From: Algibacter pacificus
Lineage (GTDB): Bacteria; Bacteroidota; Bacteroidia; Flavobacteriales; Flavobacteriaceae
Length of the DNA stretch: 64,000 nucleotides
Reading direction: 5' to 3'
NCBI RefSeq assembly: GCF_008033385.1
Contig: NZ_VOGY01000002.1
Location: 124,001 to 188,000, forward strand
In this document: positions 35,101-43,449 of the stretch, piece after piece
Layout: every line of letters starts with the position of its first letter
Numbering within the stretch: position 1 is the stretch's first letter
Notes under the pieces: model-generated
What the model was told of the DNA's origin: nothing
What the model saw: only the letters and a program-made list of their open reading frames with translations
Databases searched by the model: none
Program-made: the position numbers and the translations under genes

Positions 35101-35317
35101 ATGTTCTATTGTAGCCTTTGCAAGTATTTTAATGACCTATTTTGGAGTTAATTTCTACTTGGCAGGTCTGCATAGTTATGCCAGTGGCGATCAAATTGTA
35201 AGTGTAAAATTCATTGTAATTGCTGCTGTAATTATCGCTATTATCGGAGTTTTTGCTTATCGAGGACATGTTAAATATTATAAAAAACAACAAATTTATA
35301 TCAAAGGCTTCAACTAA
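32105..35317 (+). CDS. ccsBA: Fused cytochrome c biogenesis protein ResB-CcsA (CcsBA, system II)
   Basis: This is a cytochrome c synthase of system II, which carries haem across the inner membrane and ligates it to CXXCH apocytochromes. The N-terminal ResB/CcsB part (about 1-470) has membrane helices at about 12-28, 58-75 and 80-100 ('FILHLSFIFILIGAFITRYA') and a large periplasmic region. Further helices lie at about 438-455. A second, hydrophobic segment at about 475-490 ends 'LQGFAQE' and looks like a signal peptide buried in the fusion. The CcsA part (about 755-1060) holds the haem-handling motif 'WANESWGRYWGWDPKETW' (about 953-970) with conserved histidines in the flanking loops. At 1070 residues it matches fused Bacteroidota proteins. 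Its own terminator overlaps the stop codon. Confidence 0.95.
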   Translation: MQKKLANILFSTRLTSVLFIVFAAAMATGTFLDAGQDMSPTPYSRNLIYNTWWFEGIMVFFVINFVGNIFRFRLYKKEKWATFILHLSFIFILIGAFITRYASFEGMMAIREGATENSFLSQKTYLTTYIDGDFKINGVEQRRVLENEVDFSGRLENDFVVHTAYHNTPVTLELEKFIVGAEEDIRPDENGESYLKMVEADGSGPHNHFLKEGQVSSVHNVLFALNKPTDGAINITYKNNELTINSPFEGEYMTMATRAEGKLVKDSVQPLILRSRYVIGNMQLVFPKPVVKGVFDVVKKATFLKNDQDGVVLKVTANGETQSVGLLGGKGSNSSFKQVKIGGLDFAFKYGSKNLELPFSIKLNDFEAERYPGTERGYSAYSSEVTVIDEQEGDFDYKIFMNNILDHRGYRFFQSSFDPDEKGTILSVNHDYWGTLLTYIGYFMLYFGLMAILFSKHSRFGDLKKQLEKVKAKKAKLLGVFVLLFGLQGFAQEHSANDGHDHSAPSKAQIDSILKANITPKEHAAEFGNLVIQDLSGRMMPVNTYASEMLRKLSKYDTYEDFDANQVFLSIQESPQLWYNVPIIYLKAKKADSIRHMIGLDLDETYATLADFFTERGEYILAPYLDEAYKAQVPNGFQKEFKEADQRVNLLFNTVEGRSLKIFPIPDDANHKWISNYEYKQDPTVIKDSLYNNFVKSGFLAYLYTLNAAKKSGDFSQASKLLKAFKDTQHRYGGSVMLSDQKIKTEVLYNKYDIFKKLFSFYMYAGTFMFILLIVQIFKSKNKGLNMAIKGFKFIIIGLFILHTTGLIVRWYLSGHAPWSDAYESMIYVAWATMLFGLLFGRKSDLTMASTAFVTSMILMIAHWNWMDPAIANLQPVLNSYWLMIHVAVIVASYGPFTLGMILGLVALFLMIFTNKDNKDKMLLNIKELTIINEMALTVGLVMLTIGNFLGGMWANESWGRYWGWDPKETWALISIMIYAFVVHMRLVPGLRGRWLFNLCSIVAFASILMTYFGVNFYLAGLHSYASGDQIVSVKFIVIAAVIIAIIGVFAYRGHVKYYKKQQIYIKGFN

Positions 35318-35338
35318 AAATTGAAGCCTTTCTTTTGT
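35303..35338 (+). terminator. Rho-independent terminator overlapping the ccsBA stop codon
   Basis: AAAGGCTTCAA (35303-35313) pairs perfectly with TTGAAGCCTTT (35321-35331), 11 bp, with the stop codon TAA (35315-35317) in the loop. The tail is CTTTTGTT. The stem's left arm encodes the last residues of CcsBA. Confidence 0.85.
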
Positions 35339-35391
35339 TAAAAAGATTCTAAAATTTTTAGAAATTATCTTTTAAAGTATAACTTTACACT

Positions 35392-36378
35392 ATGCAAAAA
35401 AGACTATTAGGAATACACGGATTTAAAGTGAGTGAAGTTGGTTTAGGCTGCTGGCAATTAGGAGCAGATTGGGGAGAATCCCTGTCACAAACTACTAGTT
35501 TTAATATCTTAAACGAAGCCGTAAAAAACGGTATTACTTTTTTCGATACCGCCGATGTTTATGGTAACGGAAAAAGCGAAACCACCATAGGCGAGTTCCT
35601 AAAAACCACCGAAACACCAATAAGAGTGGCTACTAAATTTGGACGAGCAGCTAATGCCTTTCCTGATAAATATACCAAAGCCATACTCCGCGAAAGCGTA
35701 GAAGCTTCCATAGAACGTTTAGACGTAGAATCTTTAGATTTATTGCAACTCCATTGCATACCAATCCAGTATTTAAAAGACGGCGCTATTTTCGATTGGT
35801 TACGCGAATTAAAAGCCGAAGGCCTCATCAAACATTTTGGAGCTAGCGTAGAAACCGTAGAAGAAGGCTTGATTTGTTTAGAGCAACCCGGTTTACTTTC
35901 ACTACAAGTGATATTCAATATTTTCAGACAAAAGTTAGTCACCGAACTGTTACCACAAGCCCAAGCCAAAGGCGTTGGTATCATTGTGCGTTTGCCATTA
36001 GCCAGCGGATTATTATCGGGAAAATTCACAAAAGACACCACTTTTTCAGAAAACGATCACCGAAATTATAATAAAAATGGCGAAGCTTTTAATGTTGGAG
36101 AAACCTTTGCAGGTTTGCCATTCCAAACAGGAATAGACCTTGTAGAAACCATAAAAACCAACATATTACCAAGTTCGTTAACCATGGTGCAATTGGCTCT
36201 ACGATGGCTCTTGGACCATCCCGCAGTAAGCAGTATTATTCCGGGAGCAAGTGCGCCAAATCAAGTGATTTCCAATGCCGCAGTGTCAAGTTTAGAAAGC
36301 CTATCAGCCGAAACCCATCACGCATTAACCCAGTTGTATAACACACAAATTCACAATCAAATTCGAGGCGGATATTAA
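35392..36378 (+). CDS. Aldo/keto reductase
   Basis: This is a cytoplasmic NADPH-dependent aldo/keto reductase of 328 residues with the (beta/alpha)8 barrel plan. The catalytic tetrad is readable: D52 and Y57 in 'FFDTADVYGNGKSE', K82 in 'VATKFGR', H121 in 'DLLQLHC'. The cofactor end is 'SSIIPGASAPNQVISNAAV'. It resembles the YghZ/L-glyceraldehyde reductase-like and general oxidoreductase groups rather than a named enzyme. It stands alone, between the ccsBA terminator and dispersed repeat copy C. Substrate unknown. Confidence 0.9.
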   Translation: MQKRLLGIHGFKVSEVGLGCWQLGADWGESLSQTTSFNILNEAVKNGITFFDTADVYGNGKSETTIGEFLKTTETPIRVATKFGRAANAFPDKYTKAILRESVEASIERLDVESLDLLQLHCIPIQYLKDGAIFDWLRELKAEGLIKHFGASVETVEEGLICLEQPGLLSLQVIFNIFRQKLVTELLPQAQAKGVGIIVRLPLASGLLSGKFTKDTTFSENDHRNYNKNGEAFNVGETFAGLPFQTGIDLVETIKTNILPSSLTMVQLALRWLLDHPAVSSIIPGASAPNQVISNAAVSSLESLSAETHHALTQLYNTQIHNQIRGGY

Positions 36379-36399
36379 GTTGCTGTAATTATATTTTGG

Positions 36400-36493
36400 G
36401 CGCAACCCTTTGGGTCGGGCTATCCGCTGCAAGTCCTCGTAGCACCAATTTGCATTGGCACTACTGTGGGCTTTCCACTACTATCCCTTGCGC
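36400..36493 (-). repeat. Dispersed structured intergenic repeat, copy C (inverted)
   Basis: Read on the minus strand it opens GCGCAAGGGATAG, has a central hairpin (GTAGTGCCAAT with ATTGGTGCTAC), then AGCGGATAGCCCGACCC and closes TTGCGC. The closing stem GCGCAA/TTGCGC differs from GCGTTA/TAACGC in copies A and B by matched changes on both arms. It lies in the convergent gap between the aldo/keto reductase and peroxiredoxin-like genes. Confidence 0.72.
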
Positions 36494-36571
36494 ACGGTTC
36501 GCAGCGCTAGTATTTTAAATCAGTGGTCAGGGTTTTAATGCTATCATGCTTTTTCAAGAAGAAATAAACTT

Positions 36572-37222
36572 TTAAGATTGTTTTTTCAAGGCTTGAATAA
36601 TAGCCTCTGGTTCAGCACGTGTTCTATAATCCACATCTACAAAACTCCAGGTTACAATGCCGGTACGGTCTATTATAAACGTTGCAGGAATAGGTAAAAC
36701 AGTCCCATTACCGTTATTAATTGTTTCTAAATCGAGGTTTCTATCCACACGCATATGCTCCAATAAAAACTCGGGTACGTTCCAAGCAACACCGTATTCC
36801 GAAGCTACTTTCGCATTTTGATCAGATAATACAGTAAACCCCATGCTGTTAATTTCATTTTCAGTTAACGATCCGTCGGGCACTTGTGGGCTAATAGCCA
36901 CTAATGTTGCGCCCAATGCATGAATATCGCTTAATCGGGCTTGTAAAGCTCTTAATTGCAAGTTGCAATACGGACACCAATCTCCACGATAAAAAGTTAG
37001 AACTATTGGACCTTCTTTTAATAGCATATCTAAAGACAATAATGTCCCTTCAGCATTAGGAAGTTTAAAATTAGGCGCTTTTTTTCCAATTTTTATAGCG
37101 TCTTTTCCTTGTTGGAATGCTTTAGCTTGGTTAATAATATCATCAACACCTTTCATAAATTCAGGTTTTGCTTGTCGTCCCGCTGCTATTTTTGCGTCAG
37201 TTTGTTCTTTTAAGGTTTTCAT
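36572..37222 (-). CDS. Peroxiredoxin-like AhpC/TSA-family protein
   Basis: This 216-residue protein has a thioredoxin fold of the AhpC/TSA superfamily. The active-site stretch is 'VLTFYRGDWCPYCNLQL' with C83 and C86 as a CxxC pair, matching the 'peroxiredoxin-like' group often annotated in Bacteroidota. 'APNFKLPNAEGTLLSL' (49-64) is the usual N-terminal strand, and 'PIPATFIIDRTGIVTWSFVD' gives the cis-Pro and the following strand. About 45 N-terminal helical residues precede the domain. No signal peptide, so cytoplasmic. A thiol peroxidase role is inferred. It is convergent with the aldo/keto reductase across repeat copy C, and the PL8 gene lies upstream on the same strand, ending 151 bp before its start. 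Confidence 0.88.
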   Translation of the reverse strand: MKTLKEQTDAKIAAGRQAKPEFMKGVDDIINQAKAFQQGKDAIKIGKKAPNFKLPNAEGTLLSLDMLLKEGPIVLTFYRGDWCPYCNLQLRALQARLSDIHALGATLVAISPQVPDGSLTENEINSMGFTVLSDQNAKVASEYGVAWNVPEFLLEHMRVDRNLDLETINNGNGTVLPIPATFIIDRTGIVTWSFVDVDYRTRAEPEAIIQALKKQS

Positions 37223-37373
37223 TAATTACTTAGGTTAAATTTGTAATGGGCTTATGGTTAAGTTACTATAATTCAATTCTTATTTTATTTTAAATATTAC
37301 TAAAATGGATAATCAATTATAGTTAGCAAATATTTTAAAAGGCTGTTTTTTTATTAATAGGTTTTAGAATCTT

Positions 37374-39452
37374 TTATTTTAGAGATATTTCTATAGTTAC
37401 AGGTGTTCCTTTTTTTATTCCAATAGGGAAATCTATGGTTTTTACAAAGGTTTCCACACCAGATTTACCGGTGCGCGTTATGGTAATTTGCCCAGATTTT
37501 AACTTTTGGGTTGGATCGGATACTGTAATACTTAATTGCTTCTGGTTTTCTTTGCACATTAAAATAGCAGGAACACTGGATGTTAGTTCAATTTTATCAT
37601 TTATGTTGATGCTATCAGACTTGTGAAAAACCATAGCCGTATCATTATTGAAATGAACCGCTTGTATATTTTCTGTATTAGAAAGTATTTGATAAGGTTG
37701 GTCTTTATAGGTTTTTCTAAGCTTTGCTTTATCCATGTTTGGAAATACAGCATAGGCATACTTGTCGTTTTTCACGTTTTTACCATGGTCGATACCTAAA
37801 GTGAATACGCTTTTTGTAGCTTTTTCTTCTTTTTCAGATGAAGAATTATCGACTTGATTCCAATTGGCCAATTTGTTTTCTAAACTTACTGTAATGTTAT
37901 GCCCTTCATTTATGATATAGCCTGTGCCTTGATGCCAAAAGCTATGAGCATTAGATTGTTTAGTTTCCGAATCTTCAAACTGTAAAATATCATCATCGTT
38001 AGTATAAATAGGCGTAGTACTAAAACATTGTTCTATGGTGGTTTGTAAATGCTGGTTGTTTTGCCCATTAATTCCAGCGCCTAAACATACCGTAAATTCA
38101 GGAAACAAAAAGTAGGATTTGTTGGCTGTTACGCCATCTCTATCGTATTGCATGCTAGTAATTGCTTTATTATTATGAGTTAAGCCACCTGTAAAATGGC
38201 TAGGAATATGGTAGCTATACCAGTCTAATTGGGGTAACTTTGTGGTATCTTGTACAGCGGTTGTTCCAGGTATTTTACGCCAATTCCAATAAGGAAAAAT
38301 ATTAAGATATTCTTTTCCTGTTTTCATAATATACATGGCGCCATCGGCAAGGTAATAGCCGCTTAGGTTTTCTCCATTTCCCGATTCGGAGCCTTTTACT
38401 CTACTAGAAACCATTCGTATCGAAACCATATATTGCGGGGTGTGTTGAATCATTAATTCAGAAAAAGGAAAATGTTTAACACCATTCAATTTGTTTTCAT
38501 CACATATTGATTGATATAAATCGGCATGGTTTGGATCAATTTTTTTCATTTCAGAAGATGCTTTGCATAACCGCTTATATTTCTTTAGTTGCTCGTTAAG
38601 AAATAACTGTCGCCCACTGCTGTTTATATCGTAAACCCCTTTCCAAATTACCCAACGTTGACCTTGAGTAAAGTAATTACGCATTAAATCAATTTGTTCT
38701 TGCGTATAATCGTATTCTGAATTTTTTAAAATAAACATCCATTTCACTTGATCTTCAAGGAAGTGCAAGCCATAATTTCCAAATTGTAACTGTCGGCCGT
38801 GCTGATGAAACGAATAATCGGGTTGTAAGCCTTCTTCGTTGTTCGCGATTTGCATTTCATTACGGATATTTTTGGTAGCTTGTGCCACTAAGTCCAAATC
38901 GTGTTTTAAGATACTGCGCAAAATTATATTTGAGGAGACCCAAACTTTGTTTTGCCCAGTAAGATTTCCAAACACAACACGATTCATAATTGTTATTCCT
39001 TTTTGCCACTGTTTTTCGTTAATACTATTTTCCATTAACAACATAATAAGGCCAATATTTTGTGGCACTCCAATTTGTGGATACCACCAGTTAGGGTTTA
39101 TAATATCATGGTTTACCCACCAATTGTAGGCCAGATGTACATTATTGTAAAGTGTTTGGTTTTTATAGTGTTTGTTTCCTTTTTTTTGATAGGCTATGGC
39201 CATGTCAACAGTTCGATATAAATGCTCTCGTAATGGCCAATTCCCCCGTACTTTATTGGTGTAATCGATATCGCTCCAAGTGCCGTCCGGATTGATATTG
39301 TAAAAGTAGGGGAGTGTAGCTAAATTTTCTTCTTGCATAAGAAGGTAATTGATCCAATTATTTTTTAGAATGTCTAGTTGTTGGTCTTGTGCTTTTGTTG
39401 TTATGGGGAAAAAAATGATTACTATTAGAATATATACCTTTTTCATTAGCAT
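37374..39452 (-). CDS. Polysaccharide lyase family 8-like enzyme, secreted
   Basis: This is a PL8 enzyme, a family that cleaves uronic-acid polysaccharides (hyaluronan, chondroitin, xanthan, sometimes alginate) by beta-elimination. A signal peptide (about 1-22, 'PITTKAQDQ') leads an N-terminal (alpha/alpha)5 domain (to about 340) and C-terminal beta-sandwiches. The catalytic set is visible: N175 ('WVSSNI'), H218 in 'DYSFHQHGRQLQFGNYG', Y227 in the same block, and R281 after 'NSSG'. The spacings H to Y (9) and Y to R (54) match those I recall for Arthrobacter AC lyase (H233, Y242, R296). A second ATG two codons on (39446) may be the real start. At 692 residues it is on the short side. It is divergent from the tandem SusC/SusD operon. 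Substrate unknown. Confidence 0.9.
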   Translation of the reverse strand: MLMKKVYILIVIIFFPITTKAQDQQLDILKNNWINYLLMQEENLATLPYFYNINPDGTWSDIDYTNKVRGNWPLREHLYRTVDMAIAYQKKGNKHYKNQTLYNNVHLAYNWWVNHDIINPNWWYPQIGVPQNIGLIMLLMENSINEKQWQKGITIMNRVVFGNLTGQNKVWVSSNIILRSILKHDLDLVAQATKNIRNEMQIANNEEGLQPDYSFHQHGRQLQFGNYGLHFLEDQVKWMFILKNSEYDYTQEQIDLMRNYFTQGQRWVIWKGVYDINSSGRQLFLNEQLKKYKRLCKASSEMKKIDPNHADLYQSICDENKLNGVKHFPFSELMIQHTPQYMVSIRMVSSRVKGSESGNGENLSGYYLADGAMYIMKTGKEYLNIFPYWNWRKIPGTTAVQDTTKLPQLDWYSYHIPSHFTGGLTHNNKAITSMQYDRDGVTANKSYFLFPEFTVCLGAGINGQNNQHLQTTIEQCFSTTPIYTNDDDILQFEDSETKQSNAHSFWHQGTGYIINEGHNITVSLENKLANWNQVDNSSSEKEEKATKSVFTLGIDHGKNVKNDKYAYAVFPNMDKAKLRKTYKDQPYQILSNTENIQAVHFNNDTAMVFHKSDSININDKIELTSSVPAILMCKENQKQLSITVSDPTQKLKSGQITITRTGKSGVETFVKTIDFPIGIKKGTPVTIEISLK

Positions 39453-40255
39453 CTTATTTTTTAATCTTTTTTTTTTGTTAAAACAATATAAGGGTTATGT
39501 CTATTTATAACAAGGAATTAATAGAACTTTAAGTTGTTGTATTTTTTAAGCAAAGGGTTTTAGTGATATAATTTATAGAGGTAGATTATGGATTTAGTAA
39601 AAAAGAGAACTAAATTTTGTGTTTTTTGTTATAAAAAGCGATTTTTTATTATATTTACTAAGGTTAAATAAGAATCTATCATGTAGATCTTTTTTAATTT
39701 TGTTAGATTTTGATTGAAATATACGCTACAACAATCTATTGTATTATCTCTAAAAAACGTTAAAATATTTAATTTAAGTAAAACTATAGGTTGGGTTTTA
39801 GTATACTTAATGATAAAATTTTGTATATAATATCTTACTGTTGTCTAATTTATTATTAATCTAAATAAAAATGTACAAGCGCTATTAAATAGGTACTATT
39901 TAGGTTTTATAAGTTCTCTTTTAATGGAGGTAAAATAAGATTCTTTATATGGTAGTCTATCTAATATATTTTAGAGCAATCAATTATGCCATTGTTTTTA
40001 ATAGATTATTTTATTTTTTAATATTAATATGTTTCATTGTAACGGATATTTTTAAAACAAAAAAACAGTTTTAAAAATGATTTTTGTGGTTTTTGCTTTT
40101 TATTTATTATGGTTAGAATTGAGCGAAATAAAAAGGCCACAGGATAGTGCAGGATACAGATTCTTTACTTTAATCGTAAAATTGTTTTCATAATTTATAA
40201 TGACTCTACATGTCTTCTAATACTAAAGTCATACAAACTAAATCAAAACTTTAAA
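39453..40255. other. Long divergent regulatory region, PL8 / SusC
   Basis: This 803-bp very AT-rich region has no credible gene on either strand. It carries one exact TAnnTTTG match (TAATTTTG at 39695-39702), far from the SusC start, and a direct repeat at 40140-40156. The length leaves room for a long leader or several regulator sites. Confidence 0.6.
40140..40156 (+). promoter_or_regulatory. Direct repeat of CAGGATA, 10-bp period, upstream of SusC
   Basis: CAGGATA occurs at 40140-40146 and again at 40150-40156, exactly one helical turn apart and 100 bp before the SusC start. The spacing fits a direct-repeat operator, as used by AraC-type or hybrid two-component regulators. No such regulator gene is in the window. 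Confidence 0.4.
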
Positions 40256-43200
40256 ATGTTAAAACTAAAACTCAAAATGAAACAAAAATTAAAAAGACAG
40301 TTTTCTGTTTCTGGATTTGTATTAATGCTTGCGCTGGTTTTTTCCAGTTTTGCAACAATTAATTTACAAGCCCAGGAAAAAATTTCTGGTGTGGTAAAAG
40401 ATGTTGGCGGAATGCCATTACCTGGAGTAACTGTACTGCAGAAAGGTACAAATCGAGGCGCGTCAACCGATTTTGACGGAATGTACTCCTTTGACTTAGC
40501 CCCAGGAGAAAAAACCTTAGTGTTTTCTTATATCGGTTTTAAGACTCGAGAAATTTCAGTAAATGGTAAAACAACTATTAATGTAAATCTAGAAGAAGAT
40601 ATTGCTAGTTTAGATGAAGTGGTGGTTGTTGGTTACGGTACTCAGAAAAAAGAGAGTGTAGTAGGTGCTATTACACAAATTAAGGGTAAGGATCTACAAG
40701 ATTTAAATATGGGGGTTTCCAATGTGCAAGAAGCTTTGCAAGGTAATTTACCTGGTGTTGTTGCTATTCAAGGTAGTGGTGTTCCCGGTAGAAACGATAT
40801 GCAAATTTTTATTCGTGGTCAGGCCTCATGGAATGGTTCTGGGCAGCCCTTAATACTTGTTGATGGTGCACCAAGAGATATTGATAATGTTGATTTTAAT
40901 GACATTGAAAACCTTTCTGTACTTAAAGATGCCTCTGCAACTGCGGTTTATGGGGTGCAAGGTGCTAATGGTGTGGTTTTAATAACAACAAAGAGAGGGC
41001 AAAAAGGTAAGGCTCAATTATCGTTACAAGCAAATACAACACTTAAATATGTATCCAAACTTCCGGAAAAGTTAGATGTTTATGATGCCATTTTGGAGGG
41101 CAATTCATCAATAATGCGTGAACTTCCTTATAATGAAGATTCTTGGGATTATATTCGTCCATTAGCTATAGCAGATAGATTTCGTAATCCAGCTAATGAG
41201 GCCGAGAGTTTAATATACCCTAATGTAGACTGGAAAGATGTTTTGTTAAAAGACATGGCACAAGATTATCGCGTTAATTTATCCGTACGTGGTGGTGGAG
41301 ATAACGCTAGGTATTTTGGAAGTTTAGCTTACCAAAAGGTATCTGATATTTTTGATGGAGAAAGTTATGATAACGGTAAAGGGTACAGTAGTGGCTTTAG
41401 TTATGATAGGTTTAATTTTCGTAGTAATATTGATTTCGATATTACTAAAACTACAGAGTTTTCTGTAAATCTTGGTGGATTTTACGGTATTCAAAAGACG
41501 CCCGGGAACTTAAACTTGGTAACCAATGCGATATACGAATTGGCTCCTAATGCTTATACGCCTATTTTTCCTGATGGTGCATTTGGTAGGGATGATAGAG
41601 ATATTTTTGCAAATACAAACCCAATTGTTACCTTAACTAATACAGGATACACAACAACTAATACATTTAATATAAATACCGATTTTATTTTAAAACAAAA
41701 TTTAGATTTTATTACAGAGGGCTTATCTTTTAAAGGTCGTTTTTCTTTAGATAACCAATCTCAAAGTCGCCAACGATTGTTAGACCCAGGAGCCGATGGT
41801 CAAGAAAATGTTGTATACCGTATTTATGATCAAGATTTTGTAGAGCGCATTGAATCGCCAAATGGCGTTAATGATTTTGGTTTTGTACCATTCCCATGGA
41901 CACTTGAGGCTAATAATATTCTCGATGGTGGACCTAATGAATCTAATACCATTATCCGTAATATGTTGTATGATTTTTCTTTTAATTATAGTAAAACGTT
42001 TGCTGAAAAGCATTCCGTTACGGCATTGGCCTTGGTAAGACGTCAACAAAAAGGAAAAGGTAATGGTTTTCTTGTATATCGTGAAGACTGGGTGTCTAGG
42101 ATTACTTATGATTACGATAAGAGATATTTTTTAGATATTAGTGGGGCTTACAACGGATCGGAAAAATATGGCCCAGGTTATCGTTTTGATCTTTTCCCTG
42201 CGTTGGCAGCGGGTTGGACCATGTCTAATGAGGCCTTCATGAGTGAGGTTGATTGGGTTAATAAATTGAAGTTCAAAGGATCTTATGGTTTAATTGGTGA
42301 TGACAGTGGAGGAAGTAGATTTGAGTATCAAAAAACTTGGAATATCGGGGGAGGTGCTTATATAAATCCTAATGGATCAAACACCACATCGCCTTATGTT
42401 TTTTATACAGAGGATAATGTTGGTAACCCAGATTTGCGATGGGAAACGGCTGTTAAATATAATGTTGGGGCAGAAATTGGTTTGTTTAATAACAAAATTA
42501 CGGCAGAATTTGATTATTTTGGAGAAGATCGTAGTGATATTTTAATACCAAGTTCTCAAAGAGCAGTGCCTGAGTGGTTTGGTGCTAGTCCTCCTGCTTT
42601 TAATAGAGGTGAAGTTGAGGTTAGAGGTTTTGAAATAGTACTAGGGGCTAATCATACTTTTGCAAGTGGTTTAAATATTTTTGGTAATTTAAATTTTACG
42701 CAAGCTAAAGATTTGGTAATAGATAGAGAAGATCCAGAATTGCGCGAGTTTTACCAAAATGCAGCAGGTTATCCAATTGGTCAGCCAAGGTCTGCTATCC
42801 CTGCAAATATTATGGGTAGTTTAGATGACTTATATAATTCAACCCCAAGAGTAAATGGTCAAGACTTTATAAGAACAGGATATTATAATTTAGTAGATTA
42901 CGATGGAGATGGTTATTATAATGGTTCTTTTGATAATGTGCCGTTTGGTTATCCTACGCGTCCACAAAGAACATGGTCTGCTACGGTTGGTGCGAAATAT
43001 AAAGCGTGGAAATTATCTGTTCAGTTTTATGGTACTCAAAATACAAATAGAAACTATTCAACTAGAACGTTTACTAATCAAACAGATACATTTTTTGAGC
43101 ATGAGTTAGATTATTGGACTAAAGAAAACCCAAATGGAGTTCGCACACAGCCTACATTTGCTTTTGCACAAGGTGCTAGTGATCCAAGGTCTAGTTTCTT

Positions 43201-43438
43201 CGATGGCTCTTTAACCAGATTAAGATCTGTAGCTTTAAAATATACGGTTCCTAAGAAAACCTGTGAAAAATTGGGGCTAAAAGCACTAAGTCTGTTTGCT
43301 AATGGTAATAATCTATTTTTATGGACCGATTTGCCTGATGATAGAGAGTTTAATAGTAGCCAAACAGCTGATTCTGTACTTAGGGGAGATTACCCTACGA
43401 TGGCACAATTTAACTTAGGTTTTAATTTAGATTTCTAA
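40256..43438 (+). CDS. SusC/RagA TonB-dependent transporter (first of tandem)
   Basis: This outer-membrane importer has 1060 residues. A signal peptide (about 1-40, 'INLQAQ') is followed by a CarboxypepD_reg-like domain (about 42-115, 'SGVVKDVGGMPLPGVTVLQK'), the TonB-box region 'SLDEVVVVGYGTQKK' (118-132), the plug with 'MQIFIRGQASWNGSGQPLIL' and 'SVLKDASATAVYGVQGANGV', and the barrel ending 'MAQFNLGFNLDF'. It has no STN domain, so it does not signal through FecR, and control must come from elsewhere. The first ATG (MLKLKLKMKQ) was kept; the Met at residue 8 is a plausible alternative. The SusD gene follows 11 bp on. Confidence 0.95.
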   Translation: MLKLKLKMKQKLKRQFSVSGFVLMLALVFSSFATINLQAQEKISGVVKDVGGMPLPGVTVLQKGTNRGASTDFDGMYSFDLAPGEKTLVFSYIGFKTREISVNGKTTINVNLEEDIASLDEVVVVGYGTQKKESVVGAITQIKGKDLQDLNMGVSNVQEALQGNLPGVVAIQGSGVPGRNDMQIFIRGQASWNGSGQPLILVDGAPRDIDNVDFNDIENLSVLKDASATAVYGVQGANGVVLITTKRGQKGKAQLSLQANTTLKYVSKLPEKLDVYDAILEGNSSIMRELPYNEDSWDYIRPLAIADRFRNPANEAESLIYPNVDWKDVLLKDMAQDYRVNLSVRGGGDNARYFGSLAYQKVSDIFDGESYDNGKGYSSGFSYDRFNFRSNIDFDITKTTEFSVNLGGFYGIQKTPGNLNLVTNAIYELAPNAYTPIFPDGAFGRDDRDIFANTNPIVTLTNTGYTTTNTFNINTDFILKQNLDFITEGLSFKGRFSLDNQSQSRQRLLDPGADGQENVVYRIYDQDFVERIESPNGVNDFGFVPFPWTLEANNILDGGPNESNTIIRNMLYDFSFNYSKTFAEKHSVTALALVRRQQKGKGNGFLVYREDWVSRITYDYDKRYFLDISGAYNGSEKYGPGYRFDLFPALAAGWTMSNEAFMSEVDWVNKLKFKGSYGLIGDDSGGSRFEYQKTWNIGGGAYINPNGSNTTSPYVFYTEDNVGNPDLRWETAVKYNVGAEIGLFNNKITAEFDYFGEDRSDILIPSSQRAVPEWFGASPPAFNRGEVEVRGFEIVLGANHTFASGLNIFGNLNFTQAKDLVIDREDPELREFYQNAAGYPIGQPRSAIPANIMGSLDDLYNSTPRVNGQDFIRTGYYNLVDYDGDGYYNGSFDNVPFGYPTRPQRTWSATVGAKYKAWKLSVQFYGTQNTNRNYSTRTFTNQTDTFFEHELDYWTKENPNGVRTQPTFAFAQGASDPRSSFFDGSLTRLRSVALKYTVPKKTCEKLGLKALSLFANGNNLFLWTDLPDDREFNSSQTADSVLRGDYPTMAQFNLGFNLDF

Positions 43439-43449
43439 AATAAAAAATT

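Noticed and set aside
35559-36041. 160-residue minus-strand frame inside the aldo/keto reductase gene
   Set aside because: It is antisense to a gene with its full catalytic tetrad; the translation has no recognisable features.
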